From: Bacteroidota bacterium
GTDB taxonomy: Bacteria > Bacteroidota > Bacteroidia > Flavobacteriales_D > Crocinitomicaceae
Assembly (NCBI GenBank): GCA_006226555.1
Contig: SBGS01000121.1
Span: forward strand, 1-17,295
Length of the DNA: 17,295 nt
Direction: 5' to 3'
The position numbers and the translations under genes were made by a program. The notes beneath the pieces were generated by a model. The model did no database searches. It was not told the origin of the DNA and saw only the letters and a program-made list of their open reading frames with translations. Below, in pieces: positions 1 through 8,044 of this stretch (its first letter is position 1; the number at the start of each line of letters is the position of its first letter).

Positions 1-707
1 ATAAAAGTGATCGGTAGTCTCACGCGTGTTCTGACAGGTTGAGCTTCAACTTCTCCAGGTTTCCATTTAGGAAATTTGCGAACGATGCGAAGCGCCTCGT
101 TGTTGAGATCTTCTGATACGCCTCTCTCAATCCCGATTCCTGTGATCGCTCCATCAGTTTCTACAACAAATGAAACCCATACTGTTCCTTGTTCATTGAA
201 CTGAATAGCAAGCTCAGGGTATACAATACGATCATTAATGAATTTTTTCATTTCAACAGTACCGCCAATAAACTCGGCATCCTTATCCGGAATCGCTACG
301 ATCTCACCTTCGATTCTTTTATTAAGATCAAAAAGATCACCGAATTCATATCCAAGATCTTTTAGTCCAACTTTGGTCAAAACCTTTTTCTCTTCGTTTT
401 TCTTTTGTTTTGAATTTTCGTCGATGGATTTTTGCATATCCACTGTTTGTTGATCCTGCGACTGATCATCGTTATTATCCTTATTCATCTCCTGTGTTTT
501 TACGGGAAGTGTCTCAGGTTTTTCGACGATCTCAGTCTGGTATTCTACCGGACGATGTTCAACTAAACGCAATTCTTCTTCAATTGCAGTTGGGCTTTTG
601 TAAGTAAAAGCCGCTAATGTTAGTGATCCTACAGCTAACATACCAACCTGTAGAAAGAAATTTCTTTTTCCTTCTAGGTCAAGATTCGGATTTTTTTTCT
701 CGATCAT
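1..707 (-). CDS. Energy transducer TonB family protein, C-terminal end cut by window edge
   Basis: TonB proteins carry proton-motive energy from ExbB/ExbD in the inner membrane to outer-membrane receptors. Translating the minus strand from the ATG at 707 gives an open frame to the left edge (about 235 codons). It shows a short charged N-terminus, one membrane segment at about residues 14-33 (core VGMLAVGSLTLAAF), a charged, Gln/Asp/Lys-rich periplasmic linker at about 45-120, and a TonB C-terminal domain from about residue 140. Family motifs there are EFIGGTVEMKKFI, YPELAIQFNEQGTVWVSFVV, a DG turn, NNEALRIV and KFPKWKPG, ending in RLPITF. In this family that ending is usually followed by only a few residues, so almost the whole gene is present. 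It diverges from the IPExxxVDY gene. I saw no convincing promoter or ExbB/ExbD gene here. Bacteroidota carry several TonB paralogues, so the receptor served is unknown. Confidence 0.9.
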   Translation of the reverse strand, partial: MIEKKNPNLDLEGKRNFFLQVGMLAVGSLTLAAFTYKSPTAIEEELRLVEHRPVEYQTEIVEKPETLPVKTQEMNKDNNDDQSQDQQTVDMQKSIDENSKQKKNEEKKVLTKVGLKDLGYEFGDLFDLNKRIEGEIVAIPDKDAEFIGGTVEMKKFINDRIVYPELAIQFNEQGTVWVSFVVETDGAITGIGIERGVSEDLNNEALRIVRKFPKWKPGEVEAQPVRTRVRLPITF

Positions 708-939
708 AACGTAGTGTTTTTAATTGTTTCAATATCCTCAATGCTCCAAATGACATGCCATGAATTGACAGCTGGGGAATTTTAACATTTTGGTTGCTTG
801 AAGTAGATCTCTTATTGATTCTTTGGTAGCAAAGCTGATTTAAAGTCGAATTGAATTTGTTCCAGAGGTTTTAATCTTTAGTTAACTTTTCATGATAACG
901 CTCTTACTTCGCTTACTTTCATGTAAATTCGTGCATTGT

Positions 940-1371
940 ATGTCTGGTAAAAAGAAGAAACATATTCTCTCTCTGGATAACGAAATACCATTCGATCTCA
1001 TAGGCATTGTTTGTAATCACAGTGATTATAGATTGGTTTGGGGAATAAATAACGAATTAGGTTTTCATCTGGAAAAGAGTACTACGGAGTTTGAGGTTTA
1101 TGATAAAAAGACAGCAAAATCTGTAGGTCATCCGATATACAGGTACAATGACGAAGAGAATGGTGCAGATTACCATCTCCTCAAAAACAAGGTTTCCGCA
1201 AGTGTGTTGATCCCGGAAAAACCGATGATTGATTATTTTCTGTTTATCAATACAGAATACGATGACGATTTGGAAGAATTGATCGATCGGTTGAAAAAAG
1301 TGGACAGTGTACTTGGAGCATACGTTTTTGATCCTTACGAGATCGACACGTGTGAAATGTTTGATTTTTAA
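940..1371 (+). CDS. IPExxxVDY family protein (function unknown)
   Basis: A small protein of 143 residues. It carries the signature that names this Bacteroidota family, here IPEKPMIDY at residues 91-99 with Ile replacing Val. It has no signal peptide or membrane segment and ends in an acidic, aromatic tail (FDPYEIDTCEMFDF). I prefer the ATG at 940 to the in-frame ATG at 892. The extra 16 residues would be hydrophobic, whereas family members start with a short Lys-rich stretch like the MSGKKKK seen here. The stop is only 3 bases before the pyruvate kinase ATG, so the two are almost certainly co-transcribed and perhaps translationally coupled. This order is, to my knowledge, common in Bacteroidota. 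The biochemical role is not known; a link to pyruvate kinase rests only on position. Confidence 0.82.
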   Translation: MSGKKKKHILSLDNEIPFDLIGIVCNHSDYRLVWGINNELGFHLEKSTTEFEVYDKKTAKSVGHPIYRYNDEENGADYHLLKNKVSASVLIPEKPMIDYFLFINTEYDDDLEELIDRLKKVDSVLGAYVFDPYEIDTCEMFDF

Positions 1372-1374
1372 ATT

Positions 1375-2793
1375 ATGAAAAGAACAAAAATAGTTGCGAC
1401 AATTGGGCCGGCTTCCAGCGACAAGGATGTCCTGAGAAAAATGTTTTTAGAAGGTGTCAATGTTTGTCGTTTGAATTTTTCCCATGGTTCTCATGAGGAT
1501 GTGAGACAAGTTATTCAGACAGTTAGAGAGCTGAATGAGGAAACGGGCTTGAATGTAGCTTTATTAGCGGATCTGCAAGGTCCTAAGATAAGAACGGGAA
1601 AAATGACCGACAATGGTGTACTCCTTGAAAATGGTAAGGAAGTAAACATTATTACGGATGAGGTATTGGGTACCAATGAGACATTTTCCATTAATTACAA
1701 GGATCTTCCGCGAGACGTAAAAACGGGAGAACGCATTCTTCTTGATGATGGTAAACTGGTTTTGGAAGTCGTTTCAACCAACGGTACTGACAAGATCATT
1801 GCGAAGGTTGTACATGGAGGGATTTTATCAAGTCACAAAGGGGTTAACTTCCCGAATACTTCCATTACGATGCCTTGTCTTACAGAAAAGGATAGGGAAG
1901 ATTTAGAGTTTGCATTGGATGAGAACGTGGATTGGATTGGATTGTCTTTCGTGCGCTCACCAAGAGATATAATTGAGTTGAAGCATTTGATCGCAAATCG
2001 CTTGAAAAAGGCGAAAGTGATCGCAAAGATCGAGAAACCGGAAGCGATTCAGCAGATCGACGAGATCATACATGAAAGCGATGGATTAATGGTAGCACGT
2101 GGTGATTTGGGAGTGGAGATCCCATATCAAAATGTTCCTTTGCTGCAGAAATCAATCATTAAAAAATGCATGTCCCATGCTAAACCTGTGATCGTTGCAA
2201 CTCAAATGATGGAGAGTATGATCACTAATATTACCCCGACCCGAGCGGAGGTAAATGACGTGGCAAATGCTGTGCTTGACGGAGCTGATGCAGTGATGCT
2301 CTCCGGCGAGACATCTGTCGGGAAATTCCCAGTAGAGGTGATCAGGACTATGGCTAATATTGTCAAAGAGGTTGAGAATTTTGACGAGATCTTCAATAAG
2401 GAAGAACTTCCGGGCAGAGATCATACGCGCTTCATTACAGACTCAATTTGCTTCAATGCCGTTCGATTATCAAGAAGGGTCGAGGCAAAAGCAATACTTT
2501 CAATGTCTTTTACCGGTTATACAGCATACAAGATAGCATCTGCTCGTCCTAAGGCCAGCATTTTCGTCTTTACATCGAACAGAGACATTCTAACTCAGCT
2601 GAATTTGATTTGGGGAGTGAGAGGGTTTTATTATGATAAAACAGTTTCTACAGATCATACGATTGCGGATATTAAGTACATGCTGAAAAGCGAAGGGATT
2701 TTGGATAAGGGTGATCTTGTGATCAATATTGCGTCTATGCCGATTGAAGATCATGGTAATTCCAATATGCTTAAACTCAGCTACGTGGATTGA
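1375..2793 (+). CDS. pyk: Pyruvate kinase
   Basis: Catalyses the last step of glycolysis in the cytoplasm: phosphoenolpyruvate plus ADP gives pyruvate plus ATP. The 472-residue length is normal for a bacterial enzyme. Visible motifs, in order, are KIVATIGPAS near the N-terminus, NVCRLNFSHG, DLQGPKIRTG, the B-domain segment LLDDGKLVLEV, and the active-site signature VIAKIEKPEAI with catalytic Lys218 and metal ligand Glu220. Then come MVARGDLGVEIP and the run from PVIVATQMMESM through PTRAEVNDVANAVLDG to MLSGETSVGKFP. The C-terminal regulatory domain (from about residue 350) is complete. No key residue is missing. The gene follows the IPExxxVDY gene by 3 bases and is probably transcribed with it. 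I see no hairpin terminator after the stop, so some read-through into the next unit is possible. Confidence 0.97.
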   Translation: MKRTKIVATIGPASSDKDVLRKMFLEGVNVCRLNFSHGSHEDVRQVIQTVRELNEETGLNVALLADLQGPKIRTGKMTDNGVLLENGKEVNIITDEVLGTNETFSINYKDLPRDVKTGERILLDDGKLVLEVVSTNGTDKIIAKVVHGGILSSHKGVNFPNTSITMPCLTEKDREDLEFALDENVDWIGLSFVRSPRDIIELKHLIANRLKKAKVIAKIEKPEAIQQIDEIIHESDGLMVARGDLGVEIPYQNVPLLQKSIIKKCMSHAKPVIVATQMMESMITNITPTRAEVNDVANAVLDGADAVMLSGETSVGKFPVEVIRTMANIVKEVENFDEIFNKEELPGRDHTRFITDSICFNAVRLSRRVEAKAILSMSFTGYTAYKIASARPKASIFVFTSNRDILTQLNLIWGVRGFYYDKTVSTDHTIADIKYMLKSEGILDKGDLVINIASMPIEDHGNSNMLKLSYVD

Positions 2794-2825
2794 TCGGAAT
2801 TGTTGAAAAAGTATGATAAACTGCC

Positions 2826-2856
2826 TTGATGCTTTCCTGTGTAGGGTATACATTTG
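2826..2856 (+). promoter_or_regulatory. Bacteroidota-type promoter for the type B sorting-domain gene
   Basis: TTG at 2826-2828, a 20-base spacer, then TACATTTG at 2849-2856, a full match to the -7 consensus TAnnTTTG used by the Bacteroidota primary sigma factor. The predicted transcript would begin around 2862, just before the ATG codons at 2865 and 2868. This rules out the upstream in-frame TTG/ATG codons at 2826-2829 as starts. Confidence 0.55.
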
Positions 2857-2864
2857 CACTCAAT

Positions 2865-4088
2865 ATGATGCGTAGCGCGATAATAACTAGTTTTATAGCC
2901 CTGATGCTTTATAGCACCGGATATACCCAATGTGCTGTAAATGTTAGTATTCAGGAAGGATCGGCAATAAGCATGTGTGCAAATGCTCCGGAAACAATTC
3001 ATGCTTCATCCGGATTCGTTTCATATACATGGTCAGGACCAGAGTCTCTTACCGGACAGAGCATCGTTCCGAATTTTTCAGGTACCTATCAGGTGGATGC
3101 TGTAGACGGAGTTGGTTGTGTTTCTTCAGCAACGATAACTGTAACTATTAATCCGGTTCCTGTAGATGCTATTTTGTCTTCTGAAGGTAATGTATTGTGT
3201 CCAACTTCTTCAGGAACTCAGTTGAGCTTATCAAATTCTTATGTGCTTTATCAGTGGAGTACAGGAGATAATTCTTCAACCATTACTGTGAATCAATCTG
3301 GTAATTATAATGTAGCCGTGGCAGATAACAACGGATGTGTGAGTGTATTCAATTATACAATCACTAAAGTACAGTTTGGTCTTCAGGTTACTCAAAATGG
3401 TGGCTGTGGTTCAGGTTCTGTTGCCCTTACTGCCAATGGAGGTACTTCTTACCTGTGGTCCACCGGAGAAACAGGTAATACGATCGTAGTGAGTCCTGCT
3501 TCACCTACAAGTTATTCTGTTTCGATCACGAATGGAACATGTGTGCAACAGCTTTCTGCTGTAGCAGAGGTGATCAGTGACGTTCCTGAATACGAATTGG
3601 AAGACACGATCTACATGTCACCGGGAGATAATCAGATCATCACTGGTCCGAGCGGTTTTGATGCCTACAGCTGGAGCCCTACGAACATTGTCTCCAGTGC
3701 AAATGGTCAAATGGTTTATTACCAAAGTGATAGCACACACATGCTGTATCTTGAAGCTGTTACCGGTGAGGGATGTTCAGTTTATGACAGTATTTACGTA
3801 GTGGTAGTGCGCTTGTCCATACCGAATGCGTTCTCACCGAATGGGGACTTTATCAATGATGAATTTGTTGTACCTGAGCTTTATGATCTAAATGGTAGTC
3901 TGACCGTGTACAACAGATATGGTGATATTGTCTTTTACGATGAGCGTTATAAGAATGACTGGAAAGGAACATGTAAGGGTAATGCTTGTCTTGGAGAAGG
4001 TGTTCTACCGGAAGGCACATATTTTTATCACATAGATGTGATGGGAATTCAGTTTAAAGGTTTTTTAACGATTAAGCGTTCGACATGA
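2865..4088 (+). CDS. Secreted Ig-like repeat protein with T9SS type B (gliding-motility-associated) C-terminal sorting domain
   Basis: A probable cell-surface protein of 407 residues. It has an N-terminal signal peptide (hydrophobic core at about residues 4-18, likely cleaved near Gln22). Four Ig/PKD-like modules follow, each with a Trp in a strand and a Cys about 27-34 residues later: Trp56/Cys85, Trp131/Cys158, Trp198/Cys226 and Trp270/Cys304. The recurring patterns are YxWSTG and a Gly-rich turn before the Cys. The last ~90 residues are a type B sorting domain: IPNAFSPNGDFINDEF, LTVYNRYGDIVFYDE, NDWKGT and LPEGTYFYHIDV, ending in FLTIKRST. Such domains direct export by T9SS and are typical of adhesins such as SprB. 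The start could be 2865 or 2868; the earlier in-frame codons lie inside the promoter. Its stop overlaps the next gene, a PorP/SprF-family member, by 4 bases. The ligand or adhesive target is unknown. Confidence 0.88.
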   Translation: MMRSAIITSFIALMLYSTGYTQCAVNVSIQEGSAISMCANAPETIHASSGFVSYTWSGPESLTGQSIVPNFSGTYQVDAVDGVGCVSSATITVTINPVPVDAILSSEGNVLCPTSSGTQLSLSNSYVLYQWSTGDNSSTITVNQSGNYNVAVADNNGCVSVFNYTITKVQFGLQVTQNGGCGSGSVALTANGGTSYLWSTGETGNTIVVSPASPTSYSVSITNGTCVQQLSAVAEVISDVPEYELEDTIYMSPGDNQIITGPSGFDAYSWSPTNIVSSANGQMVYYQSDSTHMLYLEAVTGEGCSVYDSIYVVVVRLSIPNAFSPNGDFINDEFVVPELYDLNGSLTVYNRYGDIVFYDERYKNDWKGTCKGNACLGEGVLPEGTYFYHIDVMGIQFKGFLTIKRST

Positions 4089-5068
4089 TTCGAGTATTGA
4101 TCATAGCATTGTTCTTCTCATTCTCTTCACAGACGTTTGGTCAGTCGAACATGCGTTTATCTCAGTTGAACTTTGCTCAGGGGATGAACAATCCTGCAGC
4201 TTTAGCTATTGATGGAGAGATCATGGTAGACATGGTTGCAAGAAACCAGTGGTTTGGTGTGGACGGTGCTCCTTGGACATTTGCATTGAATGGCCAATAT
4301 GAGCTCATGAGTGATATGGCTGTCGGTTTGAATGTTTATCACGATCGAATTGGTGTTATCGAAACTACATCATTTTCAGGACAGTATTCGTATAGATTAC
4401 TATTCGAAAATGCACGAGCACTCAATTTTGGACTCGGATTAGGAGCGGATAATTTTATTTTAGATTATGCCTCTTCAACTACAACCATGTTAAATGACCC
4501 TGCATTTGCGGCCAGTTATTATAGGTTGGTCTTTAACAGTTCTGTAGGACTCTATTACTACTCACCTTCATTCTATGTCGGAGCTAGTATGCCTTCAATG
4601 TTCAATCCAACATTCAACAATAATGGTAAGGCATCTCTTGTCTTAGATCCACATTACTATTTGTCTGCAGGATTCTATTTCGGATCGGGCAATTACACCT
4701 TTAATCCCCACCTTCAGATCAAGGCTGTAAGGAACGCTCCAATTGCCGGAGATCTCATATTGCGAAACACTTTTATGGGAAGATTTAGTCTTGTGTTGGG
4801 ATACAGGACGGAGAATTCATTGATCGCAGGCTTTGATATTTTGATTTCACCTATGGTAAGAGCGGGATATTCCTTTAATTACGATGTAGGAAGGTTATCA
4901 AGAGTTAAAGGAGTGTCTAATGAACTATACCTGGGCTTAGCATTTCCATACAGGAATGACAGGAATGACTTCGGAAAACGCCGTTATGTTGGGAATAAGG
5001 GCAGCTTCAAAAACGACTACAGAAGAAAGACGAATCGTGTGAATAACCGCCGTCTGATCCATCGTTAA
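4085..5068 (+). CDS. PorP/SprF family type IX secretion outer-membrane protein
   Basis: A 327-residue predicted outer-membrane beta-barrel with a signal peptide (residues 1-20, ending TFGQ). The mature start MRLSQLNFAQGMNNPAALA is the family's usual opening (a strand followed by NPA). The hallmark ARNQWFGVDGAPWTFALNG and alternating strand patterns follow (LNFGLGLGADNFIL, YYLSAGFYFGSG, FSLVLGYRT, LIAGFDILISP). Proteins of this family associate with T9SS, and SprF is needed for secretion of the type B cargo SprB in Flavobacterium. The 4-base overlap with the upstream type B cargo gene therefore suggests a dedicated partner. The last ~39 residues (289-327) form an unusual basic, Asn-rich tail with 14 Arg/Lys, beyond the expected last strand. 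I saw no terminator before the gcvP promoter. Confidence 0.88.
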   Translation: MIRVLIIALFFSFSSQTFGQSNMRLSQLNFAQGMNNPAALAIDGEIMVDMVARNQWFGVDGAPWTFALNGQYELMSDMAVGLNVYHDRIGVIETTSFSGQYSYRLLFENARALNFGLGLGADNFILDYASSTTTMLNDPAFAASYYRLVFNSSVGLYYYSPSFYVGASMPSMFNPTFNNNGKASLVLDPHYYLSAGFYFGSGNYTFNPHLQIKAVRNAPIAGDLILRNTFMGRFSLVLGYRTENSLIAGFDILISPMVRAGYSFNYDVGRLSRVKGVSNELYLGLAFPYRNDRNDFGKRRYVGNKGSFKNDYRRKTNRVNNRRLIHR

Positions 5069-5109
5069 GAAATACACATTTTTTTTAAACTTTAAAGTGA
5101 CGGACAGTG

Positions 5110-5117
5110 TATATTTG
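5110..5117 (+). promoter_or_regulatory. -7 promoter element (TATATTTG) for gcvP
   Basis: A full match to TAnnTTTG, 23 bases before the gcvP ATG. No clear TTG is found at the usual -33 distance; the region there is AT-rich (TTTAAAG at 5091-5097). The position suggests an independent gcvP transcript with a leader of about 15-18 bases, too short for a glycine riboswitch. Confidence 0.45.
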
Positions 5118-5140
5118 TAGTCATTAAATGTAATGCTACA

Positions 5141-7996
5141 ATGATACAGTTTTCCAATAGGCACATCGGTCCAAATGCTGCTGAAAAGAAGCAGATGTTG
5201 GACAAGATTGGGGTGAGCACGGTCTCAGACCTTATCGACAGAACAATTCCGGCTCACATCCGACTAAATTCGGAATTGGATATCCTTCCGGGATTATCAG
5301 AGAATGATTACCTGGAACACGTTTCTGAATTAGGAAACAGAAACAAGGTTTATTCTTCTTTCATTGGGTTGGGGTATAACGAAACAATTGTGCCACCGGT
5401 AATTCTTAGAAATGTTCTTGAAAATCCGGGATGGTATACGGCATATACACCATATCAGGCAGAAATTAGTCAGGGTCGATTGGAAGCCTTATTGAATTTC
5501 CAGACCATGATTTCTGATCTTACAGGAATGGAGCTTGCAAATGCTTCACTTCTTGATGAAAGTACTGCAGCAGCAGAGGCAATGATCATGTTCTACAACA
5601 GTCGTTCACGACAGGAAGTGAAGGAAAATGCCAACAAGTTTTTCGCTGCGAACACTTTGTTCCCTCAAACAATTGATGTATTGCAAGGTAGAGCTGCAAA
5701 TTTGGGAATAGAGTTGGTTATTGGTAATGCTGATGACTTTGCAGGTGGAGAAGGATTCTTTGGATCAATTGTTCAGTATCCTGATAGAAATGGTAAGATC
5801 GGAGACTTAAAGGCGTTTGTTGATCGCATGAAGAGTTCAGAGATCCGAGTTGCAGTAGCAGCAGATATTCTTGCACTTGTTTTATTGCAATCACCGGGCT
5901 CACTTGGAGCGGATGTTGTGCTTGGTTCATCACAGCGTTTTGGAGTTCCTATGGGATTCGGAGGTCCTCATGCTGCCTTCTTTGCGGCAAAAGATGATTA
6001 TAAGAGACATATGCCGGGAAGAATTATCGGTGTTTCAAAAGACGCTGATGGCAATGTTGCATTGCGTATGGCATTGCAAACAAGAGAGCAGCATATTAAA
6101 CGTGATAAAGCAACCTCGAATATATGTACTGCACAGGCATTGCTTGCCGTAATGGCGAGTATGTATGCGGTATATCACGGGGAAGAAGGATTGAAAGAAA
6201 TCGCTTCTCGAGTGAATAAAATGGCTGGAGCAACTGCTAATGGGTTAAGCTCAATGGGATATGCTGTTAGCTCTGATTATTTTGACACGATCGCTGTAAC
6301 CGGCGTTGATAAAAATGAGTTAAGGAAGCATGCCGAGAAAAAAGGGATGAACCTCAACTACTTTAACGATGAGGTTGTAACGATAAGTTTTGGCGAACCA
6401 CACGATTTGAAGGATGTTCAGAATATTCTTGATGTATTCGCTGCGATTAAAGGAACGACTGCACCAACAGCCACTCTTCCGGAAGAGAATTTTATTTCTG
6501 GAAATAGATTGAGGACGGATGAGATCCTGACGCATGAAACTTTCCACAAGTATCAGTCGGAGTCTAAAATGATGAGATATCTGAAAAGACTCGAAAATAA
6601 AGATCTTTCATTGGTACACAGTATGATACCATTAGGATCTTGTACAATGAAATTAAATGCAGCTGCGGAGCTTATTCCAATTACAAATCCGAATTTCGCT
6701 AATCTGCATCCTTTTATACCGAAAGATCAAGCGGAAGGATATTACGCAATGTTCGATCAGTTGGAAAAGGATCTTTGCGAGTGCACAGGTTTTGCAGCGA
6801 TGTCGTTACAACCGAATTCAGGAGCTCAGGGAGAATATGCTGGTTTGATGGTGATCAAAGCTTATCATGAGTCGAATGGTGACCATCAGAGAACTAAAAT
6901 GATCATCCCATCAAGTGCTCACGGTACGAATCCCGCATCAGCTGTAATGGCTGGATTTGATGTAGTTGTGACGGGTTGCGATGAAAACGGGAATATTAAC
7001 ATCGAAGAGCTTCGAGCAAAGGCCGAAGAATTGAAGGATGTGTTGGCTGGATTGATGGTGACATATCCATCTACTCACGGTGTATATGAAGAAGGAATTC
7101 GTGAAATAACTTCGATTATCCATGAATTTGGTGGTCAGGTATACATGGATGGGGCGAATATGAATGCTCAGGTAGGTCTTACAAGCCCTGGTAACATTGG
7201 TGCAGATGTTTGTCACTTGAATCTTCACAAAACGTTTGCAATTCCTCACGGAGGTGGTGGACCTGGAATGGGACCAATTGGTGTTGCTAAACACCTGGCA
7301 CCGTTCCTTCCTGGATCAAAGTTGGTAAAAGCAGGTGGAGAAAAAGCTATTCATGCTGTAAGTGCTGCTCCATTTGGCTCAGCTCTTATCTTATTGATCT
7401 CTTACGGATACATTAAAATGTTGGGAAGTAAAGGTTTGAGAGAATCAACTGAGATGGCTATTCTTAACGCTAATTATATTGCAGCAGGACTCAAAGGACA
7501 TTATGATGTTCTTTACACAGGTGCTAACGGAACTGTGGCTCACGAAATGATCATTGATTGTCGTGATTTTAAACGTTCAGCGGATGTTGAAGTTGCAGAT
7601 ATTGCAAAACGATTGATCGATTATGGGTTCCATGCACCAACAGTATCTTTCCCGGTTGCTGGAACATTGATGATCGAGCCGACTGAAAGTGAGGACAAAG
7701 CTGAGCTTGATAGATTCATTGAAGCTATGATCACCATTCGTGAAGAGATCAGAGCGATTGAGAATGGTCTGGCTGATAAGGAAAACAATTTATTGAAGAA
7801 TGCACCTCACACAGCAGATTGCATTATCAATCAAGAATGGAAGTATCCTTACACGCCGCAGCAAGCAGCGTATCCAGTTTCTTATTTAAAAGAATGGAAG
7901 TATTGGGTGCCTGTGAGGAGAGTGGACAATGCTTATGGTGACAGAAACTTAGTTTGTACCTGTCCAAGCGTTGAAAGCTATGCGATGGAAGCTTGA
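5141..7996 (+). CDS. gcvP: Glycine dehydrogenase (decarboxylating), glycine cleavage system P-protein
   Basis: The pyridoxal-phosphate-dependent P-protein decarboxylates glycine and passes the aminomethyl group to the lipoyl arm of GcvH. At 951 residues it is the single-chain form, with both halves fused, as is usual in this phylum. The N-terminal half opens with FSNRHIGPN and contains YTAYTPYQAEISQGRLEALL and ASLLDESTAAAEAM. The C-terminal half has SMIPLGSCTMKLNAAAE, QPNSGAQGEYAGL, SSAHGTNPASA and VTYPSTHGVYEE. The cofactor-binding lysine is Lys697 in NLHKTFAIPHGGGGPG. The protein appears complete. gcvH and gcvT are not in the window, which is normal for dispersed Bacteroidota glycine cleavage genes. 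It has its own promoter candidate and a strong intrinsic terminator starting 20 bases after the stop, so it is probably a one-gene transcript. Confidence 0.97.
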   Translation: MIQFSNRHIGPNAAEKKQMLDKIGVSTVSDLIDRTIPAHIRLNSELDILPGLSENDYLEHVSELGNRNKVYSSFIGLGYNETIVPPVILRNVLENPGWYTAYTPYQAEISQGRLEALLNFQTMISDLTGMELANASLLDESTAAAEAMIMFYNSRSRQEVKENANKFFAANTLFPQTIDVLQGRAANLGIELVIGNADDFAGGEGFFGSIVQYPDRNGKIGDLKAFVDRMKSSEIRVAVAADILALVLLQSPGSLGADVVLGSSQRFGVPMGFGGPHAAFFAAKDDYKRHMPGRIIGVSKDADGNVALRMALQTREQHIKRDKATSNICTAQALLAVMASMYAVYHGEEGLKEIASRVNKMAGATANGLSSMGYAVSSDYFDTIAVTGVDKNELRKHAEKKGMNLNYFNDEVVTISFGEPHDLKDVQNILDVFAAIKGTTAPTATLPEENFISGNRLRTDEILTHETFHKYQSESKMMRYLKRLENKDLSLVHSMIPLGSCTMKLNAAAELIPITNPNFANLHPFIPKDQAEGYYAMFDQLEKDLCECTGFAAMSLQPNSGAQGEYAGLMVIKAYHESNGDHQRTKMIIPSSAHGTNPASAVMAGFDVVVTGCDENGNINIEELRAKAEELKDVLAGLMVTYPSTHGVYEEGIREITSIIHEFGGQVYMDGANMNAQVGLTSPGNIGADVCHLNLHKTFAIPHGGGGPGMGPIGVAKHLAPFLPGSKLVKAGGEKAIHAVSAAPFGSALILLISYGYIKMLGSKGLRESTEMAILNANYIAAGLKGHYDVLYTGANGTVAHEMIIDCRDFKRSADVEVADIAKRLIDYGFHAPTVSFPVAGTLMIEPTESEDKAELDRFIEAMITIREEIRAIENGLADKENNLLKNAPHTADCIINQEWKYPYTPQQAAYPVSYLKEWKYWVPVRRVDNAYGDRNLVCTCPSVESYAMEA

Positions 7997-8016
7997 TCCA
8001 TGAAAATGATTAAATT

Positions 8017-8044
8017 AAGCCTTCGAACTTCGAAGGCTTTTTTT
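8017..8044 (+). terminator. Intrinsic terminator of gcvP, abutting the cupin start codon
   Basis: A perfect 10-bp stem, AAGCCTTCGA (8017-8026) paired with TCGAAGGCTT (8030-8039), with a 3-base loop and seven T running to 8044. The next base begins the ATG at 8045. The hairpin lies inside the longer reading frame that could start at 8000, and so argues against that start. Confidence 0.85.

Noticed and set aside
238..607. Small plus-strand reading frames at the left end
   Set aside because: They are opposite-strand shadows of the TonB gene, which translates cleanly on the minus strand with family motifs.
892..939. Upstream start giving a 16-residue hydrophobic extension of the IPExxxVDY protein
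   Set aside because: The extension does not fit the family's short Lys-rich start; the ATG at 940 gives a normal-length protein.
708..939. Divergent gap between the TonB and IPExxxVDY genes searched for promoters and RNA elements
   Set aside because: Only weak partial matches to TAnnTTTG (for example at 883-890 and 924-931) without a properly spaced TTG; no hairpin or riboswitch-like structure seen.
2826..2864. Earlier TTG/ATG starts for the type B sorting-domain gene
   Set aside because: They lie within a good promoter and would place extra residues before a clear signal peptide.
5069..5140. Possible glycine riboswitch before gcvP
   Set aside because: The gap is only 72 bases and the promoter element lies 23 bases from the ATG, leaving no room for a structured leader.
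6938..7294. 118-codon minus-strand frame inside gcvP
   Set aside because: It is antisense to a strongly conserved part of gcvP around the PLP lysine and has no recognisable features.
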